DNA from: Diplolepis rosae
Lineage: Eukaryota; Arthropoda; Insecta; Hymenoptera; Diplolepididae
Assembly: GCA_030998225.1 (NCBI GenBank)
Contig: JAPYXD010000680.1
Coordinates: 11,222,001 to 11,286,000, forward strand
Direction: 5' to 3'
DNA: 64,000 bases
Positions 22,701 through 34,072 of this stretch are shown piece by piece; position 1 is the first letter of the stretch; every line of letters begins with the position of its first letter. The notes beneath the pieces were generated by a model. That model worked only from the letters and a program-made list of their open reading frames with translations. It made no database searches and was not told where the DNA came from. The position numbers and the translations under genes were made by a program.

Positions 22701-24622
22701 TACTTGATCTAACCAAATTAGTTTCTTAAATGAAGCAAAAGTCAAATCACATTTTTGTCATATTTGAAAAAATTATTTGACCAAAAGTATTTTGTTAATT
22801 TCAGAGAATGTTTTGGGTGAACCAACTAAATTAATTTTATAGAGCATGTTTATTTTAATCAAAAAATGAACCACAGTTCAAACAAATTCTTTGATTAAAT
22901 TAATCAAACATTTGAACAGTTGTATAATAATTAAATTCTATACACTCGAGATTCCCTGTAACAAGGCCTCCCTTATACGAGCGCGTCACGGTTCCCCACA
23001 ACGAGCAGACGATCGACCCCTCTCCCCCCACTACTACGGAATGAAGCGCGCTCGAATTTGAAACAGTAATCAATGAGTTTGATGACTTTCATCACAAATT
23101 AATGAGAAAATAATTGGTGAATTATTGAAAAATTACTTAATTGTGTAATTTTACAGTATTTGAAATGAAAAATTTAATATTTAATTTTTCCAGTCTGAAG
23201 TTTTCAATATTTTGGAGTAAAGTCGGTTATCGAACATTAAAATTGCATAAGTTTTTTTGAAAATTTTGATGTCTCACACATTACTGTAGATAAGTAAAAT
23301 TCTCCCTTTTTAAACGATATGTATGAACATTTTATACAATTACAATTAATCCGTATGTATAATTTTGCGCAGTTTATTATTGTGATCAATACTACATGTG
23401 TAATACTATGTTTTGAAACGCATTTTTTATAAATGAAAACCAACAACAACATTTTAACATTTATAATACTGTTTATTACATTTATCATCAAGACTTTTCT
23501 TTTTTTCTGGAAATATTCAAAAATACACCTGATAATCATAGATATTATTATTATTATTATATTATATTTTTAGTATTTTGAGTACATACCGTCAAATAAG
23601 TCAATTCCATGTTGAATACTCGCAAAAATCTCTTTTATACGCTTTTTTACTATGTACATACAATTATTCACATGGCATCACTGACAGACTGACTGCACGC
23701 ATCATATAATGCGCATAACAGCGCATAGCAACAAGTAAGATATGGAGGGGATTCCTCTCGCGCTCGATGCAGAGAGGCCTCCGATGCTCGAGCTTCTCGT
23801 TATAGGGAATCTCGAGTGTACCAAATATTTTTTTCAGTAATTAAAGGAACGAAAATATATTTTATGTGCCACCGGCGCGCAAACTCGTTTTTTCGCTACA
23901 GTTAACAGTAGCGCAATGTAGTACATTGCTCTACAAAGGAATGAAATGTAGAAATTGAACTGCGCATGCGCCCATAGCCATGAAACGAAGCTCAGTCCTT
24001 CTTCTTATTCTTCTTCTTCTTCGTACAGCGTTAGCATCTTACTGGCAAAGCCTTGTACATTTGAACTGCGCATGCGTCTACTAAAATCCATTACTACTAC
24101 ACAAGATCGATAAAATCAAAATGGCCGGGACTAGTCGTGACATATAAAGTGTAATGACTAGCGCCGCAAACAACTACAATACTAGATTAGATTCAAGTGC
24201 ACGCATAAAAACTCGTATACGCACCGGAGTCACATAAAATAGAATACGTGCCAATGCACACAATTCGGGAAATTACGATACTCGCGAAAATGCTCGCAGG
24301 ACTGATCGCGCTTTAGCTTCGTCTCGGCTACGCCTTGGCTCCGATCTCCTGTGAGCATTGTCGCTCGTCACGCAATAACCCTCATTGTGCGCCCAGGCAC
24401 GTAATATACTAGTAAAATTGAAAAAAAAATGATATTACCATAATGGGGAATAACTCTTGGCATTTTTTCCAACCACAATTTGTGTCTTGCTACTAATTCA
24501 CCCACGTCTAAAACGTGAAATGGGTCACTTTGGTTTTTTGATTCTATTATCTCTTTTATAACATCTTTGACATGGCTGTTATCATCAATGATCCTTATTT
24601 CACTAAAATCAAAGGAGGACAT
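19799..24622 (-). CDS. Odc1: Ornithine decarboxylase, six coding exons
   Basis: Ornithine decarboxylase is the PLP-dependent cytosolic enzyme that converts ornithine to putrescine, the first step of polyamine synthesis. Exons on the minus strand: 24622-24439, 22649-22573, 22491-22319, 22236-21936, 20383-20141 and 20011-19799. All introns are GT-AG, the phases agree, and the total is 396 codons plus stop. Visible fold-type III (alanine racemase-like) features: the PLP lysine in HYVVKCN (Lys64), His193 in FHVGS, the phosphate loop GGGFPG (232-237), EPGRYY (266-271), Asp328, the catalytic Cys-Asp pair in WGPTCD (342-343), and Tyr371 in GAYT. The start ATG at 24622 has an AAAATG context and no ATG lies upstream in frame. 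The protein ends soon after the domain (PFIRRRDW), so it lacks the long C-terminal degradation tail of mammalian ODC. With all catalytic residues present it is an enzyme rather than an antizyme inhibitor. Introns 1 and 4 hold nested MITEs. Confidence 0.94.
20513..20709. mobile_element. TA MITE, CACTGAGAAAACAG family, 197 bp
   Basis: The ends CACTGAGAAAACAGTTTT and TTTTTTTCTCAGTG have TA at 20511-20512 and 20710-20711. The interior of AACAAAA/TTTTGTT repeats is almost identical to that of 14774-14992 apart from a 22-bp duplication there. Confidence 0.9.
20880..21616. mobile_element. TTAA MITE, GGGGGTCTCCTTATCC ends
   Basis: Terminal repeats GGGGGTCTCCTTATCC and GGATAAGGAGACCCCC are flanked by TTAA at 20876-20879 and 21617-21620. 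The subterminal regions also pair (TTTTTCG/TCGATTTTTTGAA). No transposase. TTAA duplication suggests mobilisation by a piggyBac-type enzyme. It shares its end design with 26052-26737. Confidence 0.88.
22684..23839. mobile_element. MITE in ODC intron 1 (CACCCAGAAAA type), right end eroded
   Basis: The left end CACCCAGAAAACAAATTT is preceded by TA at 22682-22683. The likely right end is CCAAATATTTTTTTCAGTAA near 23821-23840, a decayed form of the intact terminus CCAAATACTTTTCTGGGTG at 26808-26826. The interior has TTTGATT/AATCAAA repeats. It holds the complete element at 22943-23818. Confidence 0.55.
22943..23818. mobile_element. TA MITE, CACTCGAGATTCCCTGTAAC ends
   Basis: Terminal repeats CACTCGAGATTCCCTGTAAC (22943) and GTTATAGGGAATCTCGAGTG (ending 23818) have TA on both sides. 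Subterminal GAGGCCT and TCGAGC blocks also pair. The interior is AT-rich with no transposase. It is nested in the MITE at 22684-23839 within ODC intron 1. Confidence 0.85.
23955..24075. promoter_or_regulatory. Two NRF-1-like sites in ODC intron 1
   Basis: TGCGCATGCGCC near 23961 and TGCGCATGCGTC near 24067 each follow TTGAAC/TTGAACTGCG-type sequence. They match the palindromic binding site of NRF-1/Erect wing (YGCGCATGCGCR). A CTTCTTCTT microsatellite lies between them. They sit 360-480 bp from the end of exon 1 in a locally CpG-rich stretch (23870-24400). This is a motif match only. Confidence 0.4.
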
Positions 24623-25049
24623 TTTAATATACTTGATGAAACGTACAGTTAGCACAATTTCAGAAAACTGAAGTTTCCTGAGTTAAATTTGTGTTTAAGT
24701 CAGTTCACTGATAATCAGAGAATAAATTAAACAAGGAAGTTGATAAGATTATTCAGGTGGGGTTATTATAATATTCAGTGTCAAGAAATTTTCTTGAACA
24801 ATAGTGACACATTTCTTTATCATTTATGAAGATTGACCTACATAGATGTTTATTTATGATAAGGCAAATTGCTCTTCTGATTCTTGATTTCTTGATATTA
24901 TTTATGGTGATAAAATATTCAATAAAAGCAGCTGGTGAATTTCATTTTTTCGGCATGAATTTTTATAAAGTGGGACGTAGTTTTTGATTTTTTCAAGTTT
25001 TATAAATACTGTAACATTTTTAATTTTTGCCGTATCGAAAAATACCATT
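24623..25049. other. Region upstream of the ODC start codon
   Basis: It should hold the 5' untranslated exon and promoter of ODC on the minus strand. I could not identify a convincing TATA box, initiator or upstream exon. Confidence 0.35.
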
Positions 25050-25051
25050 TA

Positions 25052-25499
25052 GTTGCCGGGAAAAGTCCCAACCCTAAGTAATAAAACAACATTTTTTTGA
25101 GAATATTTGCATTTATTCTTCGACATAGTTCCCTTTCATCATAATACAGTTATTAAAACGAGTTATAAACGCTCAATGCCTTTTTATATTAGTCGGCGCT
25201 CAACTCCTCAAAATACGTATTTGTTTCGGCAATGTCCTCTCCATTTGAGTTAAATCTCTTGCCAGCCAACCATCTTTTCAAGTATAGTGATGGATCCATG
25301 TTTCATCAACGGTTACAAAACGGCGTAAAAAAAATCACTAAGATGATGACGCAACAACTACTTTCAAACACAAACTACTTGACAGATTGTAATAAAACTC
25401 TGGATTTAGTGTTTTTAAAGTTGTCACTTCACAAAAACAATAAGAATTTTATATTAGTGACGCCAACTCGTCGTCAGGCCCGGGACTTTTCAAACGACC
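25052..25499 (-). mobile_element. Mariner deletion derivative, 448 bp
   Basis: The ends are GTTGCCGGGAAAAGTCCC (25052) and GGGACTTTTCAAACGACC (ending 25499), flanked by TA at 25050-25051 and 25500-25501. On the minus strand a transposase remnant reads VTVDETWIHHYT (first catalytic Asp). It is followed, after a frame change, directly by KRWLAGKRFNSNGEDIAETN, which belongs after the third Asp in mariner proteins. The middle of the catalytic domain is therefore deleted. Confidence 0.85.
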
Positions 25500-25501
25500 T
25501 A

Positions 25502-25989
25502 GTACAGACAGATAGAGTTAAAAACAAAACCCTTTTTTATGTTCAGGAGATCTCAAAACGTGGAAATTTAAAAACAAAAAGTAATGTGTATAATTTTACA
25601 CAAATCTAATAACTTCTCATACAATGAGAACGTAAAAACGTTGTGTACGAAAGAAAGATTATTTATTTTTTATATAATTTTGACTGACTATTTTAAAATT
25701 ATTCTTGATCCCTCTCTTTCTCTCTCTTTCTCTCACTTTCTCTCACTTATAGTATACCGGATATTTCAGCGAACGAATCACCCCGCCAACAGCTTCGGGG
25801 TTGATTTCCGCAGGGAGTGACGCGTCACGTCGTGTGTGTCGAGGGGTGCGAAAAGCACTCTACACCTATACGCTATTGGTCCACCCATTCAACCGTCCCT
25901 TCGTACCATTTCATCCCCTGCCATTCCCGATACGAACGGATTTACAGAGACAATATCTATTCCGTTGTAAAGAGTTTATTAGTGATGCC
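25502..25989. other. Spacer with TCTCTCTTTC microsatellite
   Basis: A pyrimidine microsatellite lies at about 25710-25748. Overlapping short open frames at 25584-26095 share no recognisable domain. Confidence 0.45.
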
Positions 25990-25991
25990 TA

Positions 25992-26826
25992 CAGTCAGAA
26001 AAAATTGTTCCATTAATCAAAATCGTTTATTTGGTTACATTGAAAGTTTAAGGGGGTCGTCTACCTTCGCGCCTGAATTTCGGGCGTATTTTTGACGATG
26101 GATTGCGAAAAACTACACATGATATTGACACAAAGTTTTTTTTATTTAATTAATACATTATTAAAATTTAAAAAATTTTTTTTTTTTTTTTTTCGTTATC
26201 TTGGCCTTGACGCGTCCTTGAATCGATCTCTGCCGGCGTGACATAGTAGACTGTGGCACGATTTCTCAGCATCAGAACCTTGAAACATGAAAACAATCAT
26301 ATTTTTTACTTTTTACTAATCCGACTAGGATAAGACAGAAGCTTTTTGAAAAATTTTAAAATTTAACAAAATGTCAGCGATTTGAAAAAAAAGTTCTATT
26401 TTCTACCCTGTTTTTCTATCTTAAAAAAGCTGTAAAAAATCGAAAAAAAAATTTTGTTTAAAATGCTCGTGTCTAATTGTAGTGAGACGTTTTTTGAATA
26501 CGAAGCAATTTACAGATTTTCAATATCTTGGATAGTTCCGTCAAAATCGTGCTCACAATTTTAAAAAACACTACTTTCGAGAAAACGCGTTTAAAGATAA
26601 ATGATTAAAATAAAACATGATTGGCTGAATGTTTTCGAATAAATCCTTCATAAGGCATGTTCCTTATATTGTCCAGATTCGAAATAAGCAAAAAAAAAGA
26701 ATTCGATTTTTTGAAACCGCGAAGGTAGACGACCCCCTTAATTAATTTTATTAAACTCGTATGTCAATCAAATAATTGTTTGATCCACCAAAGTTTAGAT
26801 GAGGCAACCAAATACTTTTCTGGGTG
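25992..26826. mobile_element. MITE (CACCCAGAAAA type) split by a TTAA MITE
   Basis: The right end CCAAATACTTTTCTGGGTG (ending 26826) is intact. The left end CAGTCAGAAAAAATTG (25992, after TA) is diverged. Outside the insert at 26052-26737 only about 145 bp of element remain, with CAATCAAATAATTG-type internal repeats shared with 22684-22940. Confidence 0.6.
26052..26737. mobile_element. TTAA MITE, GGGGGTCGTCTACCTTCGC ends
   Basis: Terminal repeats GGGGGTCGTCTACCTTCGC and GCGAAGGTAGACGACCCCC are perfect, flanked by TTAA at 26048-26051 and 26738-26741. The first eight bases and general layout match 20880-21616. No transposase. Confidence 0.9.
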
Positions 26827-28516
26827 TTAATAGAAATCAATTTCACTGTATAAAATTATTTTATTTTATTTTGATTTATTTTTTGGTTAAATTATATCTA
26901 ATATTTCCAGGAAAAGTAGAATTTAATTCAAGCAATTATTTTAAAAGGAAAATTCCTCTCTGGGCATATCAGATTTTACTTGAGGTGGTATGAAGTCACT
27001 TATATTATCGCCACGCGATAACTGTCAAATGGCATATTAGTTCACGTCACTCAGCTTTCAAATTTCAGCGAGTCGTTTTGAAACTTTATAGTCTCAGACT
27101 ATCTTAATGAAGATATATATCGTAATTTTCTATTTTTACGGGATGCATTCTGACAGTCTAAAAGTCATTGTCCTCGACAAAGCGATCATGCAAATGACAT
27201 AATAATTTTTAGATACCCGAGCTTACAACTTTAATACAAAATTCACTTAATTTCTTAACCACAATTTTTAAATGTTTTTGAACAAACAACTCAGATAGTA
27301 AATTTGTTTTTCTTTTTGATCATAAAAATGCTTAACATTACAACTTTTTTTTATAAAATGTGGACATTTTTCATCGGAGAGTGAAAGAGTAAAGAAGTAT
27401 TACAATTAAAAACATAACCAGTCAATAAAATACTTTTTCAGTATTTCGAATCCAAAATATATTCTATAAACGCAGTAAACGAGTTTAAAAATAATTTCTA
27501 TAATAAGTGAAATTCACATGGAAATTCATCAAACAATAAAAATGTGTAGAACTGCTGAGAGAAACTCAGAAAGTGAAAATGACACATTTTAATTTGGAAT
27601 CAGAACAAAGAATGATGTTTTAAAGTGCTCGATTCGTGCTTGAGATTTTGATGATACATAAATAATACACAAACAGATTGTTAGGTTAATTATTAAACAT
27701 CCATACCATCTTCAAATACATATGTTTATAATGGAGCTGGATCCAGTTCTAAACGACTTTTAATAGAATTTAATTGCCAATAAGTTAAACATAACATTAT
27801 ACATTAATATTACATTTGATTGATATCTATTATGCAGCTGGTATTCGTTCGGTATTAAATAAAAATAGCCGATGCTTCAAAGGTAGAAAATAAGTGATTT
27901 ATTCTGAATCAAGTACAACGGTTGAGAGTCAAGCCGCGGCGCGCGTAGTTTTGAATTCGGCTTGGCTAGGCCAGGGTAGCGTACCAACTAACCACGAAAA
28001 ATGCAGTCGAAAGGCTGATTTAACTTTTAACATTGTTGCCGATAAAAAAAGAGTGAAAACTATTGTAAAAAGAAAATATAAGGGTCATTCCATATTAGAT
28101 TGACAGTCGATGTCGCAGATTTGAACAAGATAGTTTTTTTCGGTTCTTTATCAATAATAAATAGACACGTATTTTTTTATTTGGCCACAAAAATTTTTTT
28201 TACAAGTATACGATTTTTCGAATTTTCTAAGAAATGATATTTTCGACATAGCAAGCGCACTTTCAAGTCTGTTTACCTTGAAAACAATTGTTCGCACGAA
28301 AAATTTTCCAAATTACGAAAATTAGGGTTTTGGCTCTTCTTTGCAGAGATTGTTGCGAAAAAATTGTTAAAATATTTTTTAACATACAAAAGTAAAGAAA
28401 TAAACGCAAAATCGTTTTTTTTTTCAAATTTGGCCCCTTTAGAAATTTTTTTTTTCGTGGATTTAGATTCTTTGAAGTCTGTTATAAAATATGACGATTG
28501 AATCAAAATGGCGCTG
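26827..28516. other. AT-rich spacer, no gene seen
   Basis: A 69-codon open frame at 27894-28103 (+) has no recognisable domain. No paired repeat ends were found. Confidence 0.45.
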
Positions 28517-28636
28517 CCTCGCGCGCAATCCGGGCGCCTTCACACGCGGTGAGCGTTTTACCGAGCGTAAGTTATTAGCCCTAAAGCTAAAGGTAAACGC
28601 TCGCCATGTGTGGAAGCGCCCAGATTGTGCGGGAGG
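28517..28636. repeat. GC-rich hairpin, 120 bp
   Basis: The arm with GGGCGCCTTCACACG and GTGAGCGTTTTA (28517-28560) faces the arm with TAAACGCTCGCC and TGTGTGGAAGCGCCC (28592-28636). The loop is about 32 bp. It is notably GC-rich for this window. It may be the core of a larger element whose ends I could not find. Confidence 0.6.
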
Positions 28637-31070
28637 CTGCGCAAGGCTCTTCAAAATTCCATAACTTCCAAATCAATGATCCAGACATTTTGATTCAATA
28701 TATAAAAACTGTGAGTAAAAGTCTAAACTCTCTGGTGGATAATATTCCTATTCAGGAATAAAAATGTTAAATTCGAAAATCGGAATTCACGAAGTTTTTA
28801 GAGTTTCTTCTTCTTGTTGTATCGGCAGTCAATGTTGGCCCAGCCTGCTCTCGTTGTTGTTTACAGTTTATAAAAGTACTTAATCTACGAATTATCGACA
28901 TACTTTTTTTTCGCTAGTCGTTAAATTTGTTGAACAATTGAGCAACAACTTCATCGCACTGTATCTCCATTGTTTCTTAATGAATCTTAAACTCTTTTTT
29001 ATAAATGAAAGCTCTTTTCATACACTTTCAATGTACGCAATAAAAAGCTATGAAAATTAAGTGGGACACTTGGAAAAATGCATTTTGCAACTAAGCAATT
29101 AATAAAAAAAAATTCCCTTAGTTGCAAAATTGAATTTTTTCATAAAACAATGATGATTTTCAATATAAAATAGTGAAATCTATCAAAAAAAATAGCAGCA
29201 TCGCCATATATACTGCCCAGGTTCGTACAGGTTAATTTTTCATTAATTTGTTTATAAGGCCATAAGTCATAAACTAACAAACTTTCCGACTCCAGGTTTT
29301 GCACACATGATTTGTCAATAATAAGAAGTATCCGTGTCGAGAAATTGGAACTGGTTTAAGTTCTCTAAAATGTTACCTTAAATTGTTATAAATTCGAATG
29401 ATCCTCTAGCGTTTTCATCTTGCCGTTGTGCTAGGAACTCGCCAGGCAAGCGCAATACTTCGCCGTATATAAGTTAATACATAGTTAGTATATAATTGTC
29501 AGATTTATTAATAAACAATGGCACACGCAGGCACTTACGCATTTAATCGCACGCCTGAACGCTTTAAAAATTTTTCAAACGCAACTGGGTTTTGAAACCT
29601 ACTCAACCCCACTTATTTATACGCATATTGTATTCCTAACAATCTAAGCCTTATAGCTACTGTACGCTTGGAAATTCTGGACAAAATTTTCCAAATTTTC
29701 GAAAAGATGTTTTATAAATTAATAAAGTTATCTTATATCGAAGAATTTAAATTTTATTTTGTCACGAAGTTCGATTGATCCATGGCCTTACGAAAGTGAA
29801 AAAAATTCAGAATACTAATAGTATTTCCAACTATTTTTTTGATCGGAAATTATGACTTAAGAAGATTTGACTGTGGCCAGGAAGCCCTTGGAAAATTTAA
29901 TTGATTGCCACTTCATAAACAGTTTAAACTGTTATTTAATACATATTCTGAGAGAAAAATGTTTATTTCATTCGGGAAAAATGTTTAAATATAAAAAATT
30001 TCTTTTCAATAACAATTACTGCAGGTTGAAGTTCAATTTCGTTTTTTCAAGTTCAATCTTTAAAAATAATCTAATTTTAAGCAATGTTAGCTTATTATTT
30101 TCTTTAAATAGTTATTAAGACTTTAGCGTCTTAACTTTCCAAATTAATCTCAAATTTTTTAACTGCTAATCAGGAGTGCTGAAAAATCAAATAAGTTTTA
30201 TAAACATATAGCTGTACTTGGAAAATGAGAGATTGAGTTGAAAAGTTAAAACGATAGTCTCAAAATTGGTCAAAGAAGAAAATGAGTCATCATTTCCTAA
30301 AAGTCGATTATTTTTGAAGAGTAAACTTGGAAAACTGCATTGAACCTTAACTTACAGTAATTATGACTAAAAAAGACATTTTTTCATTTTTAAATTTCAA
30401 TCGGAATCTAATATTGTATTTTCCAATGTGTAAAAAAACTGTTCTTGTGAATTCTTGTTTTTTATATTCGACGATATAGTTCCTGGAAATCGGCATCATA
30501 AAAAAAAGGCGCCTTCACAGCGCAGGTGATTTTGGGGGTTGTAATTGATGTATCTGAAAAATTCAAAAAGTTTATTAATCTATATAAGTTTAGATATCTC
30601 TTGTATAATGTTTAAATGTTAAAAAGTAACAAAATGGTAGACGTTCAAACTTTAGTTATCAATTTTTACGATTTTTTTCGATAAAAAATGGTAAAAAAAA
30701 CATGATAATTATTGTCTAGATCGATAATTTTAGGTCCGATGTTGCGCATACGCAAATGACGCATTCAAAAAATTAGCTGTGAATAAGCAGCCTCATTGTC
30801 TATACCCACGATTGACAACAGCCTTTTGTATAACTCTACGGACTCTTTATGTTCTAAGTGATTGCAAAAAAACTATCAATTTTTCAGTTCTTCTTGCTAA
30901 AAAAGTATCACAGCGGACAAAATTTCCAAGAAAAACATGCCAAACAAAAAAATGTTAAATCAAATTAAATTTTACAGATTGCACTTCATACCAAAAGAAA
31001 TAATATTTAAAGAATTTGAAAATATTTTATATGTGTGGTATATATAATGTTGTATACATGTAATATGTAT
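28637..31070. other. AT-rich spacer, no gene seen
   Basis: An 83-codon open frame at 29867-30118 is AT-driven and not convincing. No paired ends, RNA gene or known domain was seen. Confidence 0.45.
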
Positions 31071-31077
31071 GTATGTA

Positions 31078-31147
<70 letters not shown>

Positions 31148-31170
31148 CACATATATATATATATATATAT
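31071..31170. repeat. TA dinucleotide microsatellite
   Basis: A long run of TA repeats with small interruptions near 31141-31150. A shorter run lies at about 32217-32250, followed by purine-rich DNA and a G run at about 32370-32381. Confidence 0.9.
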
Positions 31171-31500
31171 AATATGTGTGTGGTTATGTATGTCTGTATG
31201 TATATATATTGTATTAAAAACTACACCACAAAAATTTCAATCTACAATTCCATGCACGAATGTCAATTAAAAATATTTTTTTATATTTAGACACTTAATT
31301 CCAACCTTTCAAAAAATGCTTTCTGGTATCCAGTTTTTTAGGTTATGTGAATGAAATATTTACCTTAAAGTAATATCAAAATTTATTTACCTACATGTAA
31401 AAACATAATGATAATTACTTGTTAAATTTTTATAAAAAAATTTTTATACAAGATATCCTATGTGAGCAAAAACCTTTTTCTGTATTTTTAGATTTAAATA

Positions 31501-31542
31501 AATCACTGATGAGGGCTCCGATCAGAGCCGAAACGTCTGATT
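31501..31542 (+). ncRNA. Hammerhead-like ribozyme motif, single copy
   Basis: Parts in order: AATCA (31501-31505), core CTGATGA (31506-31512), one G, helix GGCTC/GAGCC (31514-31518 with 31525-31529) around a six-base loop, GAAAC (31530-31534), GTC (31535-31537), and TGATT (31538-31542), which pairs with the first AATCA. This is the order of hammerhead parts: helix I, CUGANGA, helix II, GAAA, a minimal helix III and a GUH cleavage triplet. It differs from the strict consensus by the extra G before helix II. Such motifs are known from Penelope-like retroelements. Activity is not shown. Confidence 0.5.
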
Positions 31543-32210
31543 ATGTAAAACTCTGAGTTTTTATCAACCTTGGACCCTAAAGCCAATTACCAACATCAAC
31601 ATATATCTTCAATTAGCTGTACCATTTAAAAAATTTTGAATCAAGTCCTGGAATTTTTTCCACACAATTTTCAATATTTTTACTTTTGAATAAAAAAATA
31701 AAAGAAATCGAATTTTTTGAAGCCATCGCAGTGGACTACCCCTCAGATATTAAAAATCAGTAAGTAGCAAAAATTGAAAAGAAAAATAGCATTTTCTTAC
31801 ATTAGAATTAATTTCTGCAATAAAAATAGCAATTGCTGCCATTTACCCAGAACCTCTTTTTTCAATGTAGAATCCCACCGAATAAGATTTTACTCTCTTT
31901 CAAATTCCAGCAAAGGATGACTTGTTCATAAACCGGAAATGGCCCCCATTTTGAAAATGGCTTCATGCCTGAATACAATCCAAAATATCCCAAATAGAAA
32001 GTTCACCCCTTCTTTCCCATTCTATGTTAAAACCTTCAAACCTACCATTTGACTCCCCACACAAGGGTATCTATCGGTAGGTCAGACCAGAAGTGTGCAA
32101 TAGGGCACTAATAATCAGTAGTTTGAGCCGGACAATACCAAATGGTAAGAGCCAGATGAAAGCAGCAGGCGAGTCGGATCACCGACAGTTGTATGAGTCG
32201 CGGTTATACC

Positions 32211-32253
<43 letters not shown>

Positions 32254-32853
32254 CATGTATATAAAAGAGAGGAAAGGAAAGGAAGAACATGAAAAGGGGA
32301 GAAAGAGCGAAGAGTAAAAGGGAGTGCAGAGTAGAGAAGAGTGGCAGGCAGAATGGGTAGAGGGTTTGGGGGGGGGGGGGTAGCTATGGTGCATGGCTCT
32401 CCGTATAATCATTAATCACGTTCGTGTCTTGCCGCCAGGGGTACCTTACTAAGGGTATCCACCATGGTATGAGGTAGTTTCAGGAGGACGAGAATGCTCC
32501 CGTTTCACCCCTCATATTGCAGCCACGTCGACCGACTCAGAAGAGCGAAACCATCCCCAGAAGACACTCAGACATGCCGATTACCATTATCGTCGAGGTC
32601 GAGAATCTGATACGAGATATGTCCTATTATAGGGAGAATGTAAAATCCGAGGGAGATAGATGAAATAATAGGAAGAAACCTATTATTTATGTCTAATATA
32701 AAGATAAAGAAAATTTAAAAATTTTAGAACGCGTTTTCTATACACTGCAAAAACTGTAAGAAATTTTTTCAAGAAGAGAGACAAAAGTTCTTTAAAAATT
32801 AAATTAGTTTTTCTTAGCTTCAAGAGGCACTAGTAAGGAAACTAGTTCGGATA
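31543..32853. other. Spacer with simple repeats, no gene seen
   Basis: It holds the second TA run (32217-32250), GA-rich DNA (32260-32360) and a G homopolymer (32370-32381). A less AT-rich stretch at 32410-32600 has no recognisable coding signal. Confidence 0.45.
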
Positions 32854-33151
32854 CAGTCGAACCCCGTTTATCGCAACTTGCATTTATAGCAAAACGACTC
32901 TTCCGTTTAACGCTATAAATACCTTCTTCTTTTGCGCTTTACGTCTATCCAGGGGAAGGGTCACGTGAGACACCTAACCAATCAACCCAAAAGCGGGAAA
33001 ACACGTGAGGAAGTTTGCAACAATGCGCATGCGCCGACAAATAGCTGCGATCAGCCGGTGGTCAGTAGTGGGGGGTGGGGGGTGGCGTCCCGAGTTGGGA
33101 TAAACGGGATGCATTTAAGTCAGAGGCGTTGCGATAAACGGCGTTTGACTG
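32854..33151. mobile_element. pogo/Tigger-type MITE, 298 bp
   Basis: The ends CAGTCGAACCCCGTTTATCG and CGATAAACGGCGTTTGACTG have TA at 32852-32853 and 33152-33153. It is the same end design as 2186-2510. It contains an NRF-1-like TGCGCATGCGCC near 33025 and a short G-rich tract near 33070. No transposase. Confidence 0.82.
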
Positions 33152-33234
33152 TATCTACATTCTAAATTTAAATCAGCCAGATGTCACTGATGAAATAGGT
33201 AAAAATGAGTTACTTTTTCAGTTCAGTAGTAAGA

Positions 33235-33706
33235 ATGTATTACAAAAAACGTCAAATGTTTATCCTTTTGGAAAATGTTAATATCTCTAAAAATAATTAA
33301 TATTTTTAAAAGTTTTCGGTTTTGTTTTAAAGGTAAGTTTTCATAGTAATTTATTCATAATAATAAAATTTTAAAAATGTGTAGTTTCTTATAAGAATTT
33401 TTTATAATTCAATGTATATCATATTTTAATAGAATTTCAGAATATTTATGAAAATATTGATATTTTGTATTTATTTATACAATGTATAGAGTACAGTCTT
33501 TATTTTAAATTTTACCACAATTTTGTATCATGTTTGACCTCATGGTAGAACCTAGAAAAAAATTCTAAAAATATCTTGATCATTTAACAAATTACTATGA
33601 AAACTTAGCTTTAAAACAAAACCAAAAACTTTTAAAAATGTTATTTATTTTTAGAGTTATTAAATTTTTGTAAAAATATCGAAATATGACGTTCTTTGTA
33701 ATATAT
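33235..33706. repeat. Foldback repeat with about 120-bp arms
   Basis: The arm 33235-33358 (with GGTTTTGTTTTAAAGGTAAG) faces the arm 33588-33706 (with CTTAGCTTTAAAACAAAACC). The arms are about 85% alike by eye. The centre is AT-rich. Confidence 0.65.
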
Positions 33707-34030
33707 TTTTATAAAATTAACATTTTGCCTTTAACTTGGAATCATTAGATGCAAAATTGTATTAATATTCATGTTATTATCGAAAAAAATTTCACCATTA
33801 ATTCTGTTTTTATTTTTTATTACTATACTTTCTTATATAACATATATTCATTTATGTGAAAAATTATTTTCGGAATTTTCATCAAATCTTTACGTTTTTA
33901 TATCGTGACATGTTTCCGTACATGTTCCTTGTTACATTGACCCACAGTTATAATTCAGTAATATTTATTTTGGCTTGGGGTCAGCTTAGTTTCTAATTAT
34001 TTATGTCGTAGAGGACATACAAATTAGGAA

Positions 34031-34072
34031 GGCAAACGTTTCGGCCACAAATGGGGGGCCCTCTTCAGTGCC
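34031..34072 (-). ncRNA. Hammerhead-like motif, left arm of palindrome
   Basis: On the minus strand: GGCA, core CTGAAGA, a G, helix GGCC/GGCC, GAAAC, GTT, then TGCC pairing with the first GGCA. Position 7 of the core is A, which hammerheads tolerate. It is the mirror copy of 35374-35414. Confidence 0.42.

Noticed and set aside
24368..24655. ODC start upstream of 24622
   Set aside because: The in-frame codon at 24653-24655 is GTG, not ATG; the ATG at 24622 has a good context and fits the family's usual N-terminal length.
22681..26828. One large transposon carrying ODC exon 1 between CACCCAGAAAA ends
   Set aside because: Each end has a nearer, though decayed, partner (about 23839 and 25992), so two separate MITEs explain the termini better.
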